NCBI GenBank assembly: GCA_027625915.1
Contig: JANTQA010000047.1
Coordinates: forward strand, 3,782,001 to 3,846,000
Source of the DNA: Anaeramoeba flamelloides
Taxonomy: Eukaryota; Metamonada; Anaeramoebidae
Length of the DNA stretch: 64,000 nucleotides
Direction of reading: 5' to 3'
The notes under the pieces are model-generated. The model searched no databases, was not told the DNA's origin, and saw only the letters and a program-made list of their open reading frames with translations. Each line of letters starts with the position of its first letter. Within the stretch, counting starts at the first letter, position 1. This document shows positions 56,095 to 64,000 of this stretch, piece after piece. The translations under genes and the position numbers were made by a program.

Positions 56095-56755
56095 TTAAAT
56101 ATTTTTGAGTAGTATCGTCAAGTGTCGTAGAATGCCTAAGTTTTTTTTAAATACCTGTTTTATTTGTAAAGTGTTCTAGGTATTTTTGAGCTTTTCTATT
56201 TTATTTGAAAATCTATAGATTTTCTTTAGGTTTTTTTGAATTTTCTACTATTTGTGAAGTGTTCTAGGTTTTTTTTACTATTTGAAATAAACAGAAAATT
56301 TTAATAAATTTTCGGTTTATTTAAAAAAGTAAAAAAAACCTAACGAAAATCTATAGATTTGCCAAATGAAATAGAAAACCTCAAAAAACACCTAGAACAC
56401 TTCATAAATAAATAGAAAACTTAAAAAAAACCTAACGAAAATCTATTAATTTTCCAATATTTCTCAGAGACCCTTGGAAAAGGTAACGAAGGGTGCTGTG
56501 GGGTGCATAACCTTTCCAGAATTCAAAATAATTGTGAAAAATATTTTAATTAACTTAATTCTTTTAAATTCTGGAAATTCTAACGGGGGTGCATAGCTTT
56601 TTTTTAATTTAAAAAATAAAAAAAATCTATCATTGGTTTTCCAAAATTCTAAAGAATTCAATAAAATTTTTGATTATATTCTATTTCTTTAAATTTCTTA
56701 ATTATAGAAAACCTAAACATAGTTTGTGTTTTTTTTTACTTTTTGAAATAAGTCC
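56095..56755. repeat. FB-1 foldback ladder, longest example
   Basis: At least five short inverted blocks: GTGTTCTAGGTTTTTTTTAC, AAATCTATAGATTT (itself palindromic, twice), AAAAAAACCTAACGAAAATC, ACCTAGAACACTTCATAAAT. Together they could form a multi-stem structure. Related ladders are at 4066, 20575 and 42975. Confidence 0.6.
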
Positions 56756-57525
56756 CCCACTATGTGTATATTAGCATATTTCTTCTTTTATTCCATTAAT
56801 ATCTTTTGAATACCGATTGATTTTATTATTTATTTGTTGATTAAATTTGATTAATTTTTCTAAATTAGGGAGAGATAAATTTACTAATTTCTTTTTGAAT
56901 GTAATTTTTTTTTATTTACTGAAATTATCATATTATCGATTTTAAATTCGGTATTGTAAATAAGAATTCGTGAAAAAACAAATTCTTTTATTTTTTTTAT
57001 TATTTTTAACAAAATTGAAAATATCAATTAACATCATTTTCAAATGAATATAATTATTCAGTAAAATTACTTGAATCCCAAATAGATGTGTTTTTTTGAA
57101 ATGGTGTTTTTACCTTTCAAATTTAAAAAGCCGTTCCAGGCCCACTATGGAATTTGGCAGATAGAAATTGACTTTTTTATCTTTGTTAAAAATAAAAAAA
57201 AAAAAAAAAAAAAGCATTGGTTATACGCTATCACATAATTTTAGGGTTTGTGATAAGTTTTTTTAAAAAATTCTTATTTGAAAGACAGAAATTAAAATCT
57301 TATGTTTATCAAATATATTCAAAAATCCAAAACACAGTTTATACAGATTGGAGTATGAATTTGGTTATTACTTAGAAATGGTTTTGCCTTTTGTTTGTAA
57401 GGTCTTTAGAAATTAATTATCAACCAAAAACCTGAAATTGTTTACAAATTATTGATCACTCATAAGTTTTGTAGTGAAAAAATTCAAATTCTAATATTTT
57501 TTCTCTTTCGCAAATTTTTGTTCTA

Positions 57526-58001
57526 CTGTAGTCAAAATAAAGTGTGCAAAAAAATCTAATGTGTGTTTCAAAATAAAAAGTGTGTTTTTTTGTTATAGAA
57601 GACCTATACCTTAACCGATCAAAGAAACCAAGAATAAACCCTAAAAAAACATGGTATTAGTTTCTTAAAGTTCTATTATTTAAAAAGAAATTCTAAAAAT
57701 GAAGGATCAAATTGGAAAAATTATCTCAAAAAATAGAGTTAATTTTTTTGAAAATTTCTTCATCAAAAAAACAAAAAATTTCAAAAAAATTAGGAATATT
57801 ATGGAAAATTTTCAACTATTTGCATGAATAATTTAAATTTTACTAAATATATCAAGACCTCTACTTTCAAAATTGATTTGAACTTAGTTATACTATTTGG
57901 TAGTAGATTGGATGTTGCCTTGTGGCAAGAAGAAAAAAAAGCACGGATAATATTTTGAAACATGGATTATATTCTTTGTGAACACATTGGATTGATCACA
58001 G
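57526..58001 (-). mobile_element. MITE TA-A, copy 4 (476 bp, reversed)
   Basis: TA flanks (57524-57525, 58002-58003). CTGTAGTCAAAATAAAGTGT at the left, TGTGAACACATTGG..GATCACAG at the right. Interior is the reverse complement of 13564-14040. Outside it, GCCGTTCCAGGCCCACTATGG (57128, in part) and GGAACAGCTGTA (58125) look like TA-D ends about 1 kb apart. Confidence 0.88.
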
Positions 58002-58205
58002 TATTATAAAATTTCATGTTTTGAATTAGGCTCTTACACAACCCTAAAATCCTTTTACAAAAAGAAAATTATGAGATTGAAATTGAATTTTCTGTTTAAC
58101 ATAAATTTCATTTTCGGGTTGGAACAGCTGTAATAGTAATTGTAATTTTTTACCATTTGTGTTGACTGAAAATGTAAAAGGTCAAATTCTCTCATTATTG
58201 AAAAT

Positions 58206-58325
58206 TTAAAAATCTGGAATATAATCACTTAAACCAACATTAATAGTTGTTGTTTGTGCTGTGAATTTCGAACCCAACATTTGTTTCCCGTCATTAAAGA
58301 TCATTTCTTTTAACTTTTGGTTTAC
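58206..58325 (-). CDS. Probable last exon of an unassembled gene
   Basis: After a TTATTTAAG acceptor, 39 codons run to TAA: VNQKLKEMIFNDGKQMLG, SKFTAQTTTINVGLSDYIPD, F. GC content is about a third against about a fifth outside, typical of exons here. In the same frame the open run extends upstream for about 40 more codons, but those look intronic. The upstream exon was not found before the repeat-protein gene begins at 58830, so this may be the stump of a rearranged gene. Product not recognised. Confidence 0.4.
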   Translation of the reverse strand, partial: VNQKLKEMIFNDGKQMLGSKFTAQTTTINVGLSDYIPDF

Positions 58326-58829
58326 CTTAAATAAATATATTTGTTTCACATCAATTTTATGTTGGTTTCAATTAGGCTAATTGAAAAACAATACAAAGAG
58401 TCAAAAATTGTTGGTATTGGGAAAGTAGATCTTTAAATATTATTTTAAAGGGAAATAAAAGAAATAAGTTTTTAAACAAATCTTTCCTTGAAATAATTAA
58501 TTTACCTTTTTTTTTGTAAAAAACTTTTAAAAAGAAAAAGGAAAAAGAAAAAGGAAAAAGAAAAAGAAAAAGAAAAAAATATTTTGACAAACAAAAAAAA
58601 AAAGTAAAAAGTTAACGAATTAGTTTATCAGGAAAAAAACCACAAAACACAATTCAATTTTTTATTTTGAGGATTTTTTTTTTTTTATTTTAAGATTTTT
58701 GCAATTGTGAAAAATCAAAAAGGTGTTATTCTAAACAACTAGGAATATGTCAAATATAGTGATTTCATTTTTTTTATTTTTATTTTTTTTTCTTTTTTTT
58801 TCAAAATTTTTTGTGAAAAATATTTCTGA

Positions 58830-61800
58830 ATGTCTAATTTAAATAGGCTCGAACAATTAAGAAGACAAAGAAACCAAAACCTTTCTAATACATCAAATTT
58901 AGTTGGTGGGAATAACTTACGTGTTGGTGGTGGTGGTGTTGGAAGAGGAAGAGGAAATACTTCGAATGATAGGCTACAACAATTACAACAAATGCGACAA
59001 ATGAACAATAATAATAACCTCCGTGTTGGTGGTGGTGGTGTTGGAAGAGGAAGAGGAAGAGGAAGAGGAAATACCCAAAATACTTCTCTAAGTAGGATGG
59101 ATCAATTGAAAAAAATGCAGGAAGAGAGAAGAAGACAAACAGGTTCAGGATCAAACAATACAACCCAACAAACTCAAACCCAAAATAAGCCATTAAGTAG
59201 AATGGAAAAGCTTAAACAAATGCAAGAAGAAAGAAGAAGGAAAATGAATACAAATTTAGGGTTAGACCAGCAAAACAAGCAAACCCAACAAACTCAACAA
59301 ACTCAGCAAACTCAAACTAAAACCCAATCACCTCAAACCCAAAACAAACCCTTAAGCCGAATGGAAAAACTCAAACAAATGCAAGAAGAAAGAAGAAGGA
59401 AAATGAGCTCAGGATCAACAAACACAACTCAACAAACTCAAAAAACCCAAACTCAAACTCAAACTCAAACTCAATCACCTCAAACCCAAAACAAACCCTT
59501 AAGCCGAATGGAAAAACTCAAACAAATGCAAGAAGAAAGAAGAAGGAAAATGAGTTCAGGATCAACCAACACAACCCAACAAACCCAAAAAACCCAGCAA
59601 ACCCAACAAAAACAACAAACCCAATCACCTCAAACCCAAAATAAGCCCTTAAGCCGAATGGAAAAATTAAAACAAATGCAAGAAGAAAGAAGAAAAAAAA
59701 TGAGTTCAGGATCAACCAATACAACCCAACAAACTCAACAAACCCAACAAACCCAAAAAACTCAACAATCACCTCAAACCCAAAATAAACCATTGAGTAG
59801 GATGGAAAAACTAAAACAAATGCAAGAAGAAAGAAGAAGGAAAATGAGCTCAGGCTCAACTAATACAACTCAACAAACCCAACAAACACCAAAACAGCCC
59901 GAAACCCAACAAACCCAATCTCCACAACAAACCCAAAAAACTCAGCAAACCCAACAAACCCAATCTCCAAAGAGACCCTTGAGTAGGATGGAAAAACTAA
60001 AACAAATGCAAGAAGAAAGAAGAAGAAAAATGAGTTCAGGTTCAACCAATACAACCCAACAAACCCAACAAACTCAAAAAACCCAACAAACCCAATCTCC
60101 ACCTCAAACCCAATCTCCAAAAAGACCCTTGAGTAGGATGGAAAAACTAAAACAAATGCAAGAAGAAAGAAGAAGAAAAATGAGTTCAGGATCAACCAAT
60201 ACAACTACAACCCAAACCCAACAAACCCGACAAACCCGACAAACCCAACAAACCCAACAAACCCAGCAAACCCAGCAAACCCAGCAAACCCAGCAATCAC
60301 AGCAATCACCTCAAACTCCTAAGAGACCCTTGAGTAGAATGGAAAAACTCAAGCAAATGCAAGAAGAAAGAAGAAGAAAAATGAGTTCAGGATCAACTAA
60401 TACAACTCAACAAACCCAACAAACACCAAAACAACCCGAAACCCAACAAACTCAACAAATTCCAAAACAAGCCGAAACTCAGCAAACTCAGCAAACCCAA
60501 CAAACCCAACAAACCCAACAAACCCAACAAACCCAGCAATCACCTCAAACTCCAAAAAGACCCTTGAGCCGAATGGAAAAACTCAAACAAATGCAAGAAG
60601 AAAGAAGAAGAAAAATGAGTTCAGGATCAACCAATAAAACCCAACAAACCCAAACTCAACAAACCCAACAAACTCAACAAACCCAACAAACTCAACAAAC
60701 CCAACAAACTCAACAAACCCAACAAACCCAACAAACCCAGCAATCACCTCAAACTCCAAAAAGACCCTTGAGCCGAATGGAAAAACTCAAGCAAATGCAA
60801 GAAGAAAGAAGAAGAAAAATGAGTTCAGGATCAACCAATAAAACCCAACAAACCCAAACTCAACAAACTCAACAAACTCAACAAACTCAACAAACTCAAC
60901 AAACCCAACAAACCCAACAAACCCAACAAACCCAACAAACCCAATCACCTCCAACTCCTAAGAGACCCTTAAGCCGAATGGAAAAACTCAAACAAATGCA
61001 AGAAGAAAGAAGAAGAAAAATGAGTTCAGGATCAACCAATAAAACCCAACAAACCCAAACTCAACAAACTCAACAAACCCAACAAACCCAAAAAACCCAA
61101 TCACCAACCCAATCTCCAAAAAGACCCTTAAGCCGAATGGAAAAACTCAAACAAATGCAAGAAGAAAGAAGAAAAAAAATGAGTTCAGGATCAACCAATA
61201 CAACCAATACAACCAATACCACCCAAACCCAACAAATCCCAAAACAAATTCCAAAACAAACCCAACAAACCCAACAAACTCAACAAACTCAACAAACTCA
61301 ACAAACCCAACAAACCCAGCAAACCCAGCAAACCCAGCAAACCCAGCAATCACCTCAAACTCCTAAGAGACCCTTGAGCCGAATGGAAAAACTCAAACAA
61401 ATGCAAGAAGAAAGAAGAAAAAAAATGAATTCAGAAAAAACCAATACAACCCAACAAACTCAACAAACACAAAAAACCCAACAAACCCAACAAACCCAAC
61501 AAACCCAGCAATCCCAGCAATCGCCTCAAACTCCAAAAAGACCCTTGAGCCGAATGGAAAAATTAAAACAAATGCAAGAAGAAAGAAAAAAAAAAATGAG
61601 TTCGGGTAATAATAACACAAATCAAAACAAGCAAACCCAGCAAACTCAACAAACCCAGCAATCACCTCAAACTCCAAAAAGACCCTTGAGCCGAATGGAA
61701 AAACTCAAACAAATGCAAGAAGAAAGAAGAAAAAAAAATGCTTCAGGATCAACCAATACAACCCAACAAACTCAACAAACCCAAAATCAAACCCAAAATA

Positions 61801-62729
61801 AACCCTTAAGTCGAATGGAAAGATTAAAAAAAATGCAAGAAGAAAGAAAAAAAAAAATGAGTTCAGGATCAACTAATACAACCCAACCCAAGCAAACCCA
61901 GCAAACCCAGCAAACCCAGCAAACTCAACAAACTCAAAAAACTCAACAAACTCAACAAACCCAACAAACTCAACAAACTCAACAAACCCAACAAATTAAG
62001 CAAACTCAACAAACTCAACAAACTCAACAAACCCAACAAACCCAACAAACCCAACAAACCCAACAAACCCAACAAACCCAACAAACCCAACAAACCCAAC
62101 AATTTAAACAAACCCAGCAATCCCAACAAACCCAACAAACTCAACAAACTCAACAAACTCAACAAACCCAACAAACAGAAATTAACAAACAACCAAAACC
62201 CGAACCCAAGCCCGAATCTGTCCAAACCGAATCACAACCTAAAAGTCAAATGGAGTTATTAAAACAATTGAGAAACAAAAGAAGAATGAGAAAGCAATCC
62301 ACAAATACCCGAACCAGTACTGAACAACCAAAAACTGAAATCAACCCAAATCATGAAAGGTACAATAAACTCGAGCAAATGAGAAACGAAAGATTTTTAC
62401 AAAATGACACAAGATTTATCTCATTAATTTTCAAAACCACAGAATTAGATAAAATATGTGACGAAAATTCTCCTAATATGACTCGTCTCTTCAAATTAAG
62501 AGAAAAGCATTTACCCAAAACAAAAGAAACGAGAAAGAAATCCTTCGAAAAAAACTCAAATATTACGCCGTTAAAACAAAAAAATATTCCAAATAAAGTT
62601 ATAAGAGGTAAATTTATCGTTCTAAGAGATTTCCAATTTAGAATTGATATGCCAAAAGCAATCGCGCCATCTGGAATTGAAAAAGTTTATCCGAGTGGTA
62701 AAGCCTTTGGTGCTGAATTTTTTGACTAG
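58830..62729 (+). CDS. Tandem-repeat protein with 17 LSRMEKLKQMQEER units joined by TQQ linkers
   Basis: A single exon of 1299 residues. The N-terminus has two basic helices (RLEQLRRQRN, RLQQLQQMRQM) each followed by a Gly/Arg box (LRVGGGGVGRGRG). The body is 17 copies of LSRMEKLKQMQEERRRKM, most preceded by SPQTPKRP or SPQTQNKP and followed by SSGSTNTT plus a (TQQ)n linker of varying length. Two further degenerate helices (QMELLKQLRNKRRMRK, YNKLEQMRNERFL) precede a non-repetitive C-terminus of about 110 residues rich in Lys, ending GKAFGAEFFD. Each unit should form a short basic amphipathic helix, so the protein would offer many identical binding sites, for instance for a filament, nucleic acid or an acidic partner; this is inference. 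SP/TP and TQ sites are abundant. No known domain recognised. Confidence 0.85.
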   Translation: MSNLNRLEQLRRQRNQNLSNTSNLVGGNNLRVGGGGVGRGRGNTSNDRLQQLQQMRQMNNNNNLRVGGGGVGRGRGRGRGNTQNTSLSRMDQLKKMQEERRRQTGSGSNNTTQQTQTQNKPLSRMEKLKQMQEERRRKMNTNLGLDQQNKQTQQTQQTQQTQTKTQSPQTQNKPLSRMEKLKQMQEERRRKMSSGSTNTTQQTQKTQTQTQTQTQSPQTQNKPLSRMEKLKQMQEERRRKMSSGSTNTTQQTQKTQQTQQKQQTQSPQTQNKPLSRMEKLKQMQEERRKKMSSGSTNTTQQTQQTQQTQKTQQSPQTQNKPLSRMEKLKQMQEERRRKMSSGSTNTTQQTQQTPKQPETQQTQSPQQTQKTQQTQQTQSPKRPLSRMEKLKQMQEERRRKMSSGSTNTTQQTQQTQKTQQTQSPPQTQSPKRPLSRMEKLKQMQEERRRKMSSGSTNTTTTQTQQTRQTRQTQQTQQTQQTQQTQQTQQSQQSPQTPKRPLSRMEKLKQMQEERRRKMSSGSTNTTQQTQQTPKQPETQQTQQIPKQAETQQTQQTQQTQQTQQTQQTQQSPQTPKRPLSRMEKLKQMQEERRRKMSSGSTNKTQQTQTQQTQQTQQTQQTQQTQQTQQTQQTQQTQQSPQTPKRPLSRMEKLKQMQEERRRKMSSGSTNKTQQTQTQQTQQTQQTQQTQQTQQTQQTQQTQQTQSPPTPKRPLSRMEKLKQMQEERRRKMSSGSTNKTQQTQTQQTQQTQQTQKTQSPTQSPKRPLSRMEKLKQMQEERRKKMSSGSTNTTNTTNTTQTQQIPKQIPKQTQQTQQTQQTQQTQQTQQTQQTQQTQQTQQSPQTPKRPLSRMEKLKQMQEERRKKMNSEKTNTTQQTQQTQKTQQTQQTQQTQQSQQSPQTPKRPLSRMEKLKQMQEERKKKMSSGNNNTNQNKQTQQTQQTQQSPQTPKRPLSRMEKLKQMQEERRKKNASGSTNTTQQTQQTQNQTQNKPLSRMERLKKMQEERKKKMSSGSTNTTQPKQTQQTQQTQQTQQTQKTQQTQQTQQTQQTQQTQQIKQTQQTQQTQQTQQTQQTQQTQQTQQTQQTQQTQQFKQTQQSQQTQQTQQTQQTQQTQQTEINKQPKPEPKPESVQTESQPKSQMELLKQLRNKRRMRKQSTNTRTSTEQPKTEINPNHERYNKLEQMRNERFLQNDTRFISLIFKTTELDKICDENSPNMTRLFKLREKHLPKTKETRKKSFEKNSNITPLKQKNIPNKVIRGKFIVLRDFQFRIDMPKAIAPSGIEKVYPSGKAFGAEFFD

Positions 62730-63246
62730 TATTTAAAATTTTGTGTTTAAAAATTTTATTTTATTTCATTTTATTTTAAACTAGTTTTCTTTTCTTTTCT
62801 TTTATTTAATTTTTTTTTATTTTATTTTATTTTTTATTTAACACAAAAGAGAAAAATTTTGAACAAAAAAATGTTTATTATTTTTTCTTTTAATAGCTGT
62901 CCTATCAAAAAGAATTATTCATCTTTTATTTTTATTTTTATTTTTATTTTATTTTTTTTTTTTTCATTGTACTTCATTGATCTTTACATTAGTTCAAAAA
63001 AAAAATACCAGTAGCAATAAAATTTTCATTTCTTCACCATTTTGCTTTTTATTTTTTTTTTTTGAGTTATTTAATAATACAGATGGTTAATATAAACTAA
63101 ATTTCATAATAAATGGCCTATCTTACATTTGAATTTTGAATTGCTTTTGTATCGTTTTGAAGTTTTTCCCCTCACAATGAAAAGTTTGCAAATAAATCAT
63201 TTTTTCTCTTTTTTATTTTTTCAACAGTGTTTTGTTAAAATGGAAA

Positions 63247-63396
63247 ATGAAAATGAAAAATTGGAAAGAAGTAACAGATGAATTAATGAAAAAATTGGTT
63301 TCAAATATGAAAAAGAGATTAGATTTGTTTATTCAAACGGGAGGAGAATCGATAAATGGGTTTTTTTACTTTTTAAATTTTCTATTTTTTATGTAA
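63247..63396 (+). CDS. Possible small gene or first exon
   Basis: An ATG opens 49 codons starting MKMKNWKEVTDELMKKLVSN and continuing MKKRLDLFIQTGGESING before turning into a hydrophobic FFYFLNFLFF end that looks like T-rich non-coding DNA. A TTTCAACAG acceptor lies about 20 nt upstream. The first 37 codons look coding; no good donor follows. Not recognised. Confidence 0.3.
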   Translation: MKMKNWKEVTDELMKKLVSNMKKRLDLFIQTGGESINGFFYFLNFLFFM

Positions 63397-63769
63397 TGCT
63401 TCTTTCAAAATAAATGTCCCAATTTGACTTTAACAGTTTTTTTTATTTTTTTTTCTTTTATTTTAAGACAAAAAATAAATATCTCTTGAGTATAGTATTG
63501 AATATTAAAATATAATTTTTTATATTATAATAGATAACTTCAATTATTAAAAATATTTTTCATTAAAATTTGATTTTTAATGGGGAAATGATTTAGAAAG
63601 GGAGTTTACAAAACCACTGAAAGGAAATTAAAAATCTGAAAAGTCACAGTTTTATGTCTTATTAGGTAGGGGCTTGACAGTAAAATCCTGTTGAAGGGCT
63701 AAGTCATTATGCTGAAAAAGAATATTTCAAATTGAAATATCTTCTTTGATGACTGTCAATACCAATTAA

Positions 63770-64000
63770 AAACCACTCAACAAGTGATGTATGATCGATC
63801 TCAAAAAATCAACAAAGAAAAACAACAATATTTTTGAGTAAAAAAGCATTAAAAGGGTGACACCCAATTTCCAATTTACATCTTTTGAATATATAATTTT
63901 GAAAATAACTATGCTAGTTCTTGGATGATGTTCTTTGACCCTTTTCGAGATTTATAAGTGTTTTTTTTTTTATTAATTATTTTCATTTTTCAAATAAGTT
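63770..64000. repeat. Dispersed repeat shared with 45940-46200 (cut by window edge)
   Basis: See 45940-46200. The GATCTCAAAAAATCAACAA and TTTGAATATATAATTTT blocks are the best matches. Confidence 0.6.

Larger units (their letters stand above)
51927..58829. other. 6.9-kb intergenic region left of the repeat-protein gene
   Basis: Holds a decayed TA-A copy (52265-52640), TTA-1 (52721-53136), a possible first exon (53196-53298), TA-E (53800-54377), an AT microsatellite (54579-54593), a long T run (54838-54860), an FB-1 ladder (56095-56755), TA-A (57526-58001) possibly inside a larger TA-D-like element, and a possible last exon (58206-58325). A minus coding-like run at 54892-54990 is unassigned. 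Confidence 0.55.
62730..64000. other. Right-edge intergenic DNA
   Basis: T-rich 3' flank of the repeat-protein gene, a small open frame at 63247-63396, and the dispersed repeat at 63770-64000 that is cut by the window edge. Nothing else seen. Confidence 0.6.

Noticed and set aside
58240-58300. TTTCGAACCC considered as a tRNA T-loop
   Set aside because: No acceptor stem or anticodon arm; the bases are part of the minus-strand exon 58206-58325.
59518-62225. Long antisense frames within the tandem-repeat gene
   Set aside because: They owe their length to the repeat unit lacking stops on the minus strand; composition is Phe/Leu/Gly shadow.

Overview
This window looks like nuclear DNA of an AT-rich, intron-bearing protist. 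The evidence is GT-AG introns, two prenylated Rab GTPases, a U-box protein, an FKBP-TPR immunophilin, a PAS/coiled-coil protein, very low GC outside coding DNA, and Lys/Glu/Asn/Gln-rich low-complexity proteins. The protein style (a myristoylatable PAS protein, expanded Rabs, long KSES and TQQ tracts) fits Anaeramoeba or a similar free-living amoeboid protist best. That placement is inference, at about even odds; a ribosomal RNA or a conserved-protein phylogeny would settle it.

Layout. Six genes are well supported. (1) A Rab24-type GTPase, minus strand, five exons over 2323-12706, with introns of 150, 1829, 7566 and 182 nt. (2) A PAS-domain/coiled-coil protein, plus strand, four exons over 18725-27578, with a 6928-nt last intron. 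(3) A single-exon 2408-residue U-box protein, 32092-39318 plus. (4) A two-exon FKBP-TPR immunophilin, 44314-45371 minus. (5) A single-exon Rab with an acidic N-terminal extension, 51138-51926 minus. (6) A single-exon 1299-residue tandem-repeat protein, 58830-62729 plus. A handful of shorter coding-like segments (orphan exons or fragments) are listed with low confidence. No tRNA, rRNA or CRISPR was recognised.

Between and inside the genes the sequence is dominated by short non-autonomous DNA transposons (MITEs) with terminal inverted repeats. I could delimit about 25 copies in about a dozen families, most flanked by a TA dinucleotide, two by TTAA and one by TTA. Working names used below: TA-A (ends CAGTGGTCAAAATAA), TA-B (CTATTT..TTTTCATTCA), TA-C (CATTTTAAAAAAGTGAG), TA-D (CAAGGCTACCGTGAATT foldback), TA-E (AGSTATTTCCAA), PAL-1 (CAAGTGTAAA foldback), N-1 (CCAAAAATTTGGACA), TTAA-1, TTA-1 (CTGTTGTGG), BIG-1 (1244 bp), and FB-1 (CCTAAC/GTTAGG foldback ladders). 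No intact transposase was seen, so any movement would need enzyme from elsewhere in the genome. A decayed non-LTR (LINE-type) reverse-transcriptase fragment lies near 42.2-42.6 kb.

How it fits together. The genes have no shared pathway and no operon-like spacing; two Rabs and a Hsp90-type co-chaperone are ordinary housekeeping/trafficking functions. The striking feature is architecture: some genes are intronless and very long, while others are split by 7-kb introns made largely of MITEs and foldback elements, several nested in or abutting one another.
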